Positions 1-6,261 of a stretch of 14,470 bases of DNA are shown one piece after another (within the stretch, counting starts at the first letter, position 1; each line of letters opens with the position of its first letter). The notes beneath the pieces were generated by a model. That model was not told the DNA's origin. It searched no databases and saw nothing but the letters and a program-made list of their open reading frames with translations. The translations under genes and the position numbers were made by a program. The DNA is from Spirochaetaceae bacterium (GTDB lineage Bacteria > Spirochaetota > Spirochaetia > Treponematales > Breznakiellaceae): assembly GCA_031255655.1 (NCBI GenBank), contig JAIRSB010000017.1, positions 1 to 14,470 of the forward strand, read 5' to 3'.

Positions 1-61
1 CCTCTTGACTTTTTTTGTGAGCATGGGCATCATATTTCATAAAAGCTGTCGTCTGGCAGCA

Positions 62-67
62 TATAAT
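62..67 (+). promoter_or_regulatory. Probable -10 box of the groEL promoter (TATAAT)
   Basis: A perfect TATAAT lies 83 bases before the groEL start, so transcription would begin near position 74. No good -35 sits at the usual 16-18 base spacing. A TTGACT at 5-10 is too far away and could belong to a second, weaker promoter with a poor -10 near 28-36. No CIRCE-type TTAGCACTC inverted repeat is visible, so HrcA control through that operator is not supported here. The call rests on the hexamer and its position only. Confidence 0.45.
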
Positions 68-150
68 CAAAATAGAGTGAACCGTGTCCCGTATCTGAAG
101 CTAGTCCTGTTGGTTGTATAGGGCAGGTTCGAGAAAGAGGAGTAAAAATC

Positions 151-1794
151 ATGGCAAAACAATTGTTGTTCAACGAAGAAGGACGCCGGAAATTATTGGC
201 GGGAGTTGAGCAAATTTCCAGAGCAGTCAAGGTTACACTGGGACCTAAAGGTAGAAATGTCCTTCTGGATAAGAAATTCGGCGCTCCTACCGTAACAAAA
301 GACGGCGTTTCCGTTGCCAAAGAAGTTGAACTGGCAGACCCGTATGAAAATATGGGTGCGCAGCTTCTGAAAGAAGTCGCGACAAAAACAAACGATGTGG
401 CCGGAGACGGTACCACAACTGCAACAGTTTTGGCTTACGCGCTGGTAAAAAAAGGACTGGAATCCGTTTCAGCGGGCATGACGCCCATTGAACTAAAACG
501 CGGCATTGATAAAGCCGTCGAAATCGCCGTGGGAGAGATTAAGAAAAATTCAAAAGACATTAAGGACAAAGAGGAAATTTCTAACGTAGCATCCATTTCT
601 GCCAACAATGACGTTGAAATCGGGCGAACGATCGCGGACGCGATGGAAAAAGTCGGCAAAGACGGTGTAATCACTGTGGAAGAATCCAAAACGATGGAAA
701 CAAGCATCGAGTTTGTGGAAGGAATGCAGTTTGATCGCGGTTACATCTCGGCCTATTTTGTTACCGACCGCGACACCATGACCAGCGTTTACGAAGACGC
801 CTACATCCTTATACACGACAAAAAAATCTCTTCGATGAAGGATATGCTGCCCCTGCTTGAAAAAGTCGTTCAGAGTGGCAAGCCTCTCCTTATCATCGCT
901 GAAGATGTTGACGGCGAGGCACTCTCTACCCTTGTGCTGAACAGTCTGCGCGGAACTCTGCGCGCCTGCGCGGTCAAAGCGCCCGGCTTCGGCGACCGGC
1001 GCAAAGCCATGCTGGAAGACATCGCCATACTTACAGGTGGCACGGTTATCACCGAAGAACTCGGCCTCAAACTTGAGAACACCGAGCTTTCTCAGCTTGG
1101 CAAAGCAAGAACCATCAAAATCGACAAAGACAACACGACCATCATCAACGGCGCGGGCAATGACAAAGACATCAAAGACCGTATAGCCCAGATAAAGGCG
1201 CAGATTGCGGACACGACATCGGACTACGACCGCGAAAAACTACAGGAGCGGCTTGCCAAACTGGCTGGCGGCGTAGCGGTAATCAACGTAGGAGCCGCGA
1301 CAGAAGTTGAGCTCAAAGAAAAGAAACACCGCGTTGAGGACGCGCTTTCGGCCACACGCGCAGCCATCGAAGAAGGCATCGTTCCGGGCGGCGGTCTTGC
1401 GCTGATTCAAGCAATACCCGCACTGGAAAAAGCCGATTTGTCGAAATGCACACGGGATGAAGGCGTAGGTTTCCAGATTGTAAAACGCGCTCTTGAGGAG
1501 CCCGTCCGCCAGATTGCTGAGAACGCCGGACTTGACGCGGGCATAATCGCGGACAAGGCAAAAAACGAAAAACCCGGTGTTGGGTTTGATGCTGCGAAAG
1601 AGCAGTGGGTTGACATGGTAAAATCCGGCATAATCGACCCGGCTAAGGTTACCCGCTCCGCGTTGCAGCACGCGGCTTCAATAGCCAGCCTGTTGCTCAC
1701 AACCGAGTGTGCCATCACCGACATTCCTGAAAAAAAGGAAGCTCCGGCTATGCCCGGCGGTGGCATGGGCGGTATGGGTGGCATGGATTATTAA
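151..1794 (+). CDS. groEL: Chaperonin GroEL (60 kDa, Cpn60/HSP60)
   Basis: ATP-dependent cytosolic chaperonin that folds non-native proteins in a double heptameric ring with a GroES cap. The 547-residue product is full length. It starts MAKQLLFNEEGRRKLLAGVE, carries the nucleotide-binding signatures TLGPKGRNV (near residue 30) and GDGTTTATVLA (near 86), and ends with the typical Gly-Gly-Met tail (GGGMGGMGGMDY). The start is fixed by a strong Shine-Dalgarno GAGGAG at 137-142, eight bases before the ATG. No groES lies next to it in this window, so the co-chaperonin must be encoded elsewhere. An intrinsic terminator follows 20 bases after the stop. The first half of the gene is a little more AT-rich than the second, but nothing suggests a break. 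Identification is secure. Confidence 0.99.
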   Translation: MAKQLLFNEEGRRKLLAGVEQISRAVKVTLGPKGRNVLLDKKFGAPTVTKDGVSVAKEVELADPYENMGAQLLKEVATKTNDVAGDGTTTATVLAYALVKKGLESVSAGMTPIELKRGIDKAVEIAVGEIKKNSKDIKDKEEISNVASISANNDVEIGRTIADAMEKVGKDGVITVEESKTMETSIEFVEGMQFDRGYISAYFVTDRDTMTSVYEDAYILIHDKKISSMKDMLPLLEKVVQSGKPLLIIAEDVDGEALSTLVLNSLRGTLRACAVKAPGFGDRRKAMLEDIAILTGGTVITEELGLKLENTELSQLGKARTIKIDKDNTTIINGAGNDKDIKDRIAQIKAQIADTTSDYDREKLQERLAKLAGGVAVINVGAATEVELKEKKHRVEDALSATRAAIEEGIVPGGGLALIQAIPALEKADLSKCTRDEGVGFQIVKRALEEPVRQIAENAGLDAGIIADKAKNEKPGVGFDAAKEQWVDMVKSGIIDPAKVTRSALQHAASIASLLLTTECAITDIPEKKEAPAMPGGGMGGMGGMDY

Positions 1795-1814
1795 GCCCTG
1801 AACATTCTGCTGGG

Positions 1815-1850
1815 AATCGCGGTCATATCTTTTTTGGCCGCGATTTTTTT
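1815..1850 (+). terminator. Intrinsic terminator of groEL, overlapping the next gene
   Basis: AATCGCGGTC (1815-1824) pairs with GGCCGCGATT (1836-1845), ten pairs including one G-T, around an 11-base loop. It runs into a tract of T residues ending at 1850. This is a textbook Rho-independent terminator just after the groEL stop. It lies within the region encoding the N-terminal hydrophobic segment of the following zinc-ribbon gene, so that gene either depends on readthrough or has its own promoter. Confidence 0.85.
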
Positions 1851-2229
1851 ATTTATATACCTTACTTTTTTTTGGAAACACGGCGCTCCGGCAAAATCCT
1901 TTGTAACAAAACCCGATTTCACGGATGTTATTTCCGAAGGACGGCGCGGAGACGCTCGCACATGTCCAGTCTGTGCGGCACGTTTTGACCACGGCGATAT
2001 GATACAATCAAAAATTTTCCCGCCAAGCGGACGGCCTTACAGATTGCTTCATATATTGGGATGTAATTTTTGCCTTAACGGAGGACGGGAACGCCTTTGC
2101 CCGGTCTGCGGAAGAGAACTTTCGTTGGACGACTACCTTGTCGCCCGCATCTGGCAAAATCCTAAAAAGCCGCAGGTGCGGATTCAAGGCTGTCTGCACT
2201 GTTTTGTAAACGGAAGACGGCGTTCATGA
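1834..2229 (+). CDS. Small membrane-anchored double zinc-ribbon protein, function unknown
   Basis: The predicted 131-residue protein has a hydrophobic N-terminus (AAIFLFIYLTFFW) followed by a basic turn, which suggests a single membrane anchor with a cytoplasmic C-terminal part. The soluble part has four CxxC pairs: CPVC, CNFC, CPVC and CLHC. They are arranged as two similar CPVC...CxxCxNG units, consistent with two zinc ribbons. The annotated TTG start has no Shine-Dalgarno. The frame stays open back to the groEL stop, and starting at one of the CTG codons at 1798-1810 would give a complete 25-residue membrane segment, so the start is uncertain. The groEL terminator overlaps this region. The stop overlaps the next gene's ATG (ATGA), which implies translational coupling to the PHP protein. 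I do not recognise a named family. Confidence 0.7.
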   Translation: MAAIFLFIYLTFFWKHGAPAKSFVTKPDFTDVISEGRRGDARTCPVCAARFDHGDMIQSKIFPPSGRPYRLLHILGCNFCLNGGRERLCPVCGRELSLDDYLVARIWQNPKKPQVRIQGCLHCFVNGRRRS

Positions 2230-3092
2230 TTGACCTGCACACACACTCGACCGCGTCTGACGGCAGTCTAACACCCGCGGAACTAGTACACGCCGCCCTC
2301 TCGCTCGGTATGGAAGCGTTGGCGTTGACAGACCACGACACAATTGATGGCGTTCCCGAAGCGGCAAACGAAGCCGAAAAACGCGGCATTAAGCTGATAC
2401 CGGGCGTTGAGCTTGATATTGACCTAGACTGCGGTGCGGGCCTAAATTCCGCGCGGGGAAACGGCACCCGCGAATTTCACCTTCTAGGTTTGGGACTTAA
2501 ATCTCCATCGTCCGCTTTCGTTGAAATACTCGCAGAGACCAAGAGAGAACGCATGCGGCGCAATATGTCCATCATTGAAAGAATGCGGGAAGCCGGAATT
2601 GATGTTCATTACGAGGACATTATCCAAGCGGCGGGCGGCGGCTGCATCGGAAGACCGCATTTCGCGCGCTATCTTATCGAAACGGGGAAAACCCGGAGTA
2701 TCCAGTCGGCGTTTAAGCGTTTTTTGGGGAAAGGCAAGCCATTTTACATCCAAAAGACGGGGGTCGATTTTGCGCGCGCGATTGCCGCCATCCACGAATC
2801 GGGCGGCGTTGCGGTCATCGCGCACCCCGCGACCCTGTATGTTTCATGGGGCAGACTGCCGGATGTGCTTGCCGCTTTGAAAGAGCGGGGGCTGGACGGC
2901 ATCGAGGCTTGGCATCCGGCCTCTGTCGAGCATGCCTGCCTTAGAATGGAAGCTATAGGCAAGAAACTTGGACTTTTAATCACCGCCGGCAGCGACTTCC
3001 ACGGCGATAAACGCCCTGATCGCCGCTTAGGTTACACGGGTGGCAGGCGGCGCATCGACATTTCGTTTTTGGATGCTCTACCGCCCTTTTAG
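2226..3092 (+). CDS. PHP-domain metal-dependent phosphoesterase (YciV/RNase AM-like)
   Basis: Likely a cytosolic metal-dependent phosphoesterase of the polymerase-and-histidinol-phosphatase superfamily. The 288 residues match the length of E. coli YciV/TrpH-type proteins, which act on nucleotides and RNA 5' ends. Visible metal ligands in order: DLHTHSTASDG (His5, His7, Asp12), LTDHDT (Asp36, His37), GVE (Glu62), FHLLGL (His85), GRPHFA (His145), IAHP (His200) and GSDFHGD (Asp257, His259). That is the full PHP set. ATG 2226 overlaps the preceding stop by four bases, so the two genes are probably co-translated. The stop codon lies inside a 28-bp palindrome that separates the gene from the convergent trpF. 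The exact substrate cannot be told from sequence. The family call is firm, the YciV-type activity is inference. Confidence 0.9.
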   Translation: MIDLHTHSTASDGSLTPAELVHAALSLGMEALALTDHDTIDGVPEAANEAEKRGIKLIPGVELDIDLDCGAGLNSARGNGTREFHLLGLGLKSPSSAFVEILAETKRERMRRNMSIIERMREAGIDVHYEDIIQAAGGGCIGRPHFARYLIETGKTRSIQSAFKRFLGKGKPFYIQKTGVDFARAIAAIHESGGVAVIAHPATLYVSWGRLPDVLAALKERGLDGIEAWHPASVEHACLRMEAIGKKLGLLITAGSDFHGDKRPDRRLGYTGGRRRIDISFLDALPPF

Positions 3093-3115
3093 CATCCGCC
3101 GCGGCGGATGCTAAA
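3088..3115. terminator. Perfect 28-bp palindrome between convergent genes, likely bidirectional terminator
   Basis: TTTAGCATCCGCC (3088-3100) and GGCGGATGCTAAA (3103-3115) flank a central GC, so all 28 bases form a perfect palindrome. It contains the stop of the PHP gene and ends three bases before the trpF stop (3118-3120). A GC-rich core with T/A ends suits termination from both sides. However, no long T tract follows on either strand, so efficiency is uncertain. Confidence 0.6.
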
Positions 3116-3117
3116 TC

Positions 3118-3711
3118 CTAGATCCCTCTTACACAAGAAACCAATTTTTTTATCTTCTCGCGATCTTTTACCCCGCCGCTTTCCGCCCCGCTAGAAACAT
3201 CTATCCCGAATGGCCTAAGCAAGACAGCTTCTTTTATCGTATCCTGATTGATCCCGCCAGCTAGAAACCACGGTTTGCCCGCCACTCCGGCGTCACTCAA
3301 CAGAGACCAGTCAAAACGCTTCCCCGAACCGCGTCCGGAATCGAATAACAGAAAATCGCTGTTTGATGTAGACTCTATTTTTAATCCGCCGGACGCGCAT
3401 TGTATCGTTTTTATGACTGTTATGCCGGCTTCCTTGATTTTCGCGACATACGCCGCATCCTCTCTGCCGTGCAGTTGTGCGGCGCGGATGACCCTCGCGG
3501 AGTGCAGGGATATAATCGTGTCAGCCGGCGCGTCAACAAATACCCCTACCGGAACGATTTCCGGCTTCAATCCGGCGCTCAACTGCCGAGCTGTGTCAAA
3601 GTCTACCCGCCGACTGCTTTCCGCGAACACGAAACCCGCGTAATCCGGCTCCGCCTCGTTAACGTAATCAATGTCTTCTTCGCGGAATAGTCCGCATATC
3701 TTTATCTTCAT
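3118..3711 (-). CDS. trpF: Phosphoribosylanthranilate isomerase
   Basis: Catalyses the Amadori rearrangement of N-(5'-phosphoribosyl)anthranilate to CdRP in tryptophan biosynthesis, as a cytosolic TIM barrel. The 197-residue protein has the usual length. It shows KICG with the catalytic Cys6 at strand 1, YAGFVFAESSRR, AAQLHG, LLFDSGRGSGKRFDW with the catalytic Asp124, and the phosphate-binding end FLAGGIN...GIDVSSGAESGGVKD. The start follows a purine-rich GAGG motif and an extended -10 promoter. No other trp gene is present here, so trpF is detached from any trp operon in this window. It is transcribed towards the PHP gene, with a shared palindrome between them. The family call is very secure, but enzyme activity depends on the rest of the pathway existing elsewhere. 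Confidence 0.96.
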   Translation of the reverse strand: MKIKICGLFREEDIDYVNEAEPDYAGFVFAESSRRVDFDTARQLSAGLKPEIVPVGVFVDAPADTIISLHSARVIRAAQLHGREDAAYVAKIKEAGITVIKTIQCASGGLKIESTSNSDFLLFDSGRGSGKRFDWSLLSDAGVAGKPWFLAGGINQDTIKEAVLLRPFGIDVSSGAESGGVKDREKIKKLVSCVRGI

Positions 3712-3728
3712 CCACCATCCTCATCATC

Positions 3729-3737
3729 AGTATACCA
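3729..3737 (-). promoter_or_regulatory. Extended -10 promoter of trpF (TGG TATACT)
   Basis: Read on the minus strand, TGG followed by TATACT forms an extended -10 element 17 bases before the trpF ATG. It implies a very short leader of about 11 bases that still contains the GAGG ribosome site. No convincing -35 is seen, as is usual for extended -10 promoters. There is no room for a leader-peptide attenuator between promoter and start. Confidence 0.4.
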
Positions 3738-3816
3738 TCTGACGCCCATCGGAATTTAGACCTCCGGCGGGGTTAGCTCGACAGTTTATTAGCAAACATC
3801 GTGACTGATTCACGCA

Positions 3817-3971
3817 GCCAGCAATTCTCAGTTTAAAAAATAATACCTTAAAACAACAAAATACAGACGAAATATGTATGAAATAGTAGGCAATACTTAA
3901 GCTAAAATCGATTTTATCGTTATTTTCGGGTTTTCTTCATGTGAAAAATTTCTAAAATGAGAATTGCTGGC
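3817..3971. mobile_element. MITE-like 155-bp segment with 14-bp terminal inverted repeats
   Basis: GCCAGCAATTCTCA at 3817-3830 is repeated exactly as its reverse complement at 3958-3971. The similarity continues inward with a few mismatches (TTTA.AAA on both sides). The interior is AT-rich, has no open frame of note, and contains a 14-bp palindrome TAAAATCGATTTTA at 3903-3916. This is the anatomy of a miniature inverted-repeat element, or of two element ends in opposite orientation. No target-site duplication is visible outside the repeats, so the exact boundaries and mobility are inference. Confidence 0.45.
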
Positions 3972-4140
3972 ATCGGACTAAAGTCCGCCGTACCCGATTG
4001 TAATGTGCTAAACTTTGCAATGCTTTCATTTGTACTCCTGTTCCTGCCTTCTTAGGGGCTTCCTCAGGAGCACTCTATATCATTCCTTTATTCGAATCAC
4101 GCTCAACACGGCATAGCTTTTCCAAGTCTCACCGGCATAA
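3972..4140 (-). mobile_element. Possible decayed IS200/IS605-type element end
   Basis: Read on the minus strand, this stretch has short coding-like frames broken by stops, including EAPKKAGTGVQMKALQSL, then the compact hairpin CGGACT-AA-AGTCCG at 3974-3987. Short GGACT..AGTCC hairpins close to the terminus, after a broken C-terminal transposase-like frame or guide-RNA-like segment, are typical of IS200/IS605 right ends. The hairpin directly abuts the inverted repeat of the MITE-like segment. No transposase gene is present. The element type is pattern recognition without a database match and could be wrong. Confidence 0.3.
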
Positions 4141-4170
4141 CAGGTGGTTTTATCAATTTACAATAAATGC

Positions 4171-4197
4171 GCCCGCTGTCCATAGCGGGCATTTTTT
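4171..4197 (+). terminator. Orphan intrinsic terminator, plus strand
   Basis: GCCCGCT (4171-4177) pairs with AGCGGGC (4184-4190) around a six-base loop, followed by ATTTTTT. It is a good Rho-independent terminator on the plus strand, but no plus-strand gene lies upstream: the next one (PHP) ends more than 1 kb away and trpF is transcribed the other way. It may end an unrecognised small RNA, insulate nifS from element-borne transcription, or be part of the element debris. Confidence 0.7.
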
Positions 4198-4224
4198 AAA
4201 CTCCGGCGAAAATCAGCCGCCTGC

Positions 4225-4251
4225 TTGAATTTAGAAACGCGCTCTTATAAA
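4225..4251 (+). promoter_or_regulatory. Candidate nifS-nifU promoter
   Basis: TTGAAT at 4225-4230 and TATAAA at 4246-4251 are separated by 15 bases, shorter than ideal, just downstream of the orphan terminator. Transcription would begin near 4258 and leave an 80-base leader. That leader contains a possible small hairpin CCGGC (4286-4290) with GCCGG (4303-4307). No IscR-like operator could be recognised by eye. Confidence 0.35.
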
Positions 4252-4339
4252 CTGAAATAGTACGGAGTTGGCTGAAAGCGGAAAACCGGCCCGTAAAGAT
4301 GCGCCGGCAGCGGCATGGCGCGTTTTATAGGAGTTAAAA

Positions 4340-5542
4340 ATGACACCGCGCCACATTTATTTGGACTATAACGCGACCACGCCTCTGCGTAAAGAGGCAC
4401 GGGAAGAGATAATAAACGATTTTTCAGTTTACGGAAACGCCTCCAGCATGCACGAGGCAGGACGGATTGCCCGCGCCAAAGTTGAGGAAGCCCGGCGGAC
4501 AATCGCCGCGCTGATTGGCGCGCCCCCCGAAAGCATCATATTCACTTCGGGCGGCTCCGAGTCGAACAATACTGTGTTCCAAACGATGCGCCGCCTCGCC
4601 AGCGCCTCCAACGGCGCGGTTTTGACGGCTGGGCGAAGTAGAATCATCACGACGGACATCGAACACCCCTGCGTTCTAAACTCAGCCGCTTACCTCAAAT
4701 CGCTTGGGATGAATGTTATCTTCCTTCCGGTTGACGAGCACGGCAAAGTAAAAATGGACGCTTACAAGGCCGCGTTAAACGAAGAAACCCTGTTTGTTTC
4801 TGTGATGCTGGCAAATAACGAGATAGGCACAATTCAGGACGTTAAAGAAATCGCCCGCCTTGCCAAAGAAGCCGGGGCGTTGATACATACGGACGCGACG
4901 CAAGCCGTAGGTAAAATACCGGTAGACGTTGACGAACTGGGCGTAGACTACCTTACCATGTCGGCGCACAAAATTTACGGACCGAAAGGCGTAGGCGCGC
5001 TGTACAGACGGAAAAAAGCCCCACTGTTCCCGCTCATACTTGGCGGTCATCAGGAAAACGGACTACGCGCCGGAACATACAACAATTCAGGAATACTAGG
5101 CTTCGGCAAAGCGGCGGAACTCGCCAAAAAAGAACTCCCCGAATACGGAAAAAAGATTGCAAAACTACGTGACAAACTAAGCGAGGGACTTCTGGCGAAC
5201 ATTCCTACAATAAAAATCAACGGCCACCTAAAAGACAGGTTGCCTAACACACTCAACGTTTCGTTTCCGGGTGCGGAAGGCGAGGCGATACTGCTGTCGA
5301 TGGATTTGAAAGGCATAGAAGCCTCCACCGGTTCCGCCTGCGCGTCCGGCAGCCTTGACCCGTCGCACGTTCTTATGGCGATAGGCGTTTGGCCGGAACT
5401 GGCGCACGGTTCGATACGCTTCAGTCTGGGGTGGGACAACACAGAGGAAGATATAGACTATGTCATTGAGACAATGCCGCCGATAATATCACGTCTGCGG
5501 GCAATGTCCACGCTGGGTTGCTGCAACATCGCCTCTATGTAA
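4340..5542 (+). CDS. nifS: Cysteine desulfurase, NifS/IscS family
   Basis: PLP enzyme that removes sulfur from L-cysteine as an enzyme-bound persulfide and passes it to an iron-sulfur scaffold. The 400-residue protein has family length and all landmarks: YLDYNATTP at the N-terminus, SGGSESNN, the PLP-stacking histidine in EHP (His109), HTDATQAVGK with Asp185, the Schiff-base lysine in SAHKIYGPKG (Lys211), and the persulfide cysteine in STGSACASG (Cys334). The C-terminal tail ends GCCNIASM. ATG is preceded by AGGAG at 4329-4333, six bases upstream. It is followed 47 bases later by a NifU-type scaffold gene, a standard partnership. Whether it serves nitrogenase or general cluster assembly cannot be decided from this window, since no nif structural genes are present. 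The symbol follows the best partner match. Confidence 0.95.
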   Translation: MTPRHIYLDYNATTPLRKEAREEIINDFSVYGNASSMHEAGRIARAKVEEARRTIAALIGAPPESIIFTSGGSESNNTVFQTMRRLASASNGAVLTAGRSRIITTDIEHPCVLNSAAYLKSLGMNVIFLPVDEHGKVKMDAYKAALNEETLFVSVMLANNEIGTIQDVKEIARLAKEAGALIHTDATQAVGKIPVDVDELGVDYLTMSAHKIYGPKGVGALYRRKKAPLFPLILGGHQENGLRAGTYNNSGILGFGKAAELAKKELPEYGKKIAKLRDKLSEGLLANIPTIKINGHLKDRLPNTLNVSFPGAEGEAILLSMDLKGIEASTGSACASGSLDPSHVLMAIGVWPELAHGSIRFSLGWDNTEEDIDYVIETMPPIISRLRAMSTLGCCNIASM

Positions 5543-5589
5543 AAACACGGCAAAAAAATTAAAAAGAAATTATAATAGGAGATAAAATC

Positions 5590-6180
5590 ATGGATTGGCT
5601 TTATTCCGATACGGTAAAAGAGCATTTTTCCAACCCGCGCAACGTACTGCTTGAAAGCGAGCAAACATTCGATAATAACGGACGCGGGATGACGGGAAAT
5701 ATAAAGTGTGGCGACCAGATGATGATGCTGCTAAAAATCGAGGACGACATCATCAAAGATGTCCGCTGGAAAACCTACGGCTGCGCGAGCGCGATAGCCT
5801 CCACAAGCATGCTCTCCGAGATAATCAAAGGCATGAACATAAGAGAGGCATACAACATAAAACCGGAAGATTTGGTTAAAAAACTCGACGGACTGCCTGA
5901 TAACAAAATCCATTGCTCCGTGCTGGGAGATAAGGCGCTGCGGGCTGCCATCGACGATTACCTTGAAAAAACAGGCCGCGCCGGAATGTTGAAAGAAGAG
6001 GCGGTGGAAATCTGCCATTGCTTAGGTATAACGAACAAAGACATCGAGACAGCTTTCAAAAACGGCGCCCGAAGCTGGGAAGATTTGCAGACGGCGACAA
6101 AAATCGGAACAGGCTGCGGCGAATGCAAAGAAAAAGCCATGGAACTGCTCCATGAATACGCCCATATTTACGGCGGTTGA
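5590..6180 (+). CDS. nifU: NifU-type iron-sulfur cluster scaffold (IscU domain plus BFD-like [2Fe-2S] domain)
   Basis: Scaffold on which clusters are built from sulfur delivered by the upstream desulfurase. The 196 residues contain two modules. Residues 1-125 are an IscU-like domain with the three scaffold cysteines and the conserved aspartate: GNIKCGD (Cys40, Asp42), YGCASAIAS (Cys65) and HCSVLGDKAL (Cys109). Residues about 135-190 are a BFD-like [2Fe-2S] domain with CxC (Cys142, Cys144) and CxxC in GTGCGECK (Cys176, Cys179). The third, C-terminal Nfu domain found in full-length NifU is absent, giving the shorter two-domain form. ATG follows AGGAG at 5577-5581. The stop codon lies within the operon terminator. 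Together with nifS it forms a two-gene assembly operon. Confidence 0.95.
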   Translation: MDWLYSDTVKEHFSNPRNVLLESEQTFDNNGRGMTGNIKCGDQMMMLLKIEDDIIKDVRWKTYGCASAIASTSMLSEIIKGMNIREAYNIKPEDLVKKLDGLPDNKIHCSVLGDKALRAAIDDYLEKTGRAGMLKEEAVEICHCLGITNKDIETAFKNGARSWEDLQTATKIGTGCGECKEKAMELLHEYAHIYGG

Positions 6181-6196
6181 AACTACCGCCTTTTTT
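6172..6196 (+). terminator. Intrinsic terminator of nifS-nifU
   Basis: GGCGGT (6172-6177) pairs with ACCGCC (6185-6190) around a seven-base loop that includes the nifU stop codon. Six T residues follow at 6191-6196. The next gene starts 65 bases on and therefore needs its own promoter. None is obvious in that gap. Confidence 0.8.
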
Positions 6197-6261
6197 ATCA
6201 AGCCTTACCTCGCGCCGCCGGCGTTAAAAGAACCGCGTTTAAGGAACTTCAAGGAACAGCT

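Noticed and set aside
1..150. CIRCE (HrcA operator) upstream of groEL
   Set aside because: No TTAGCACTC-N9-GAGTGCTAA or close relative is present.
30..416. 128-residue minus-strand open frame across the groEL 5' end
   Set aside because: It is antisense to clearly coding groEL sequence and its product has low-complexity Ser/Thr/Pro composition; a shadow frame.
4085..4100. TTCGAATC, resembling a tRNA T-loop
   Set aside because: The flanking bases cannot form a T-stem and no acceptor, D or anticodon arms are found nearby.
5571..5576. TATAAT between nifS and nifU as an internal promoter
   Set aside because: It directly abuts the nifU ribosome site and has no -35; transcription would start past the nifU AUG region, so it is more likely chance in an AT-rich spacer.
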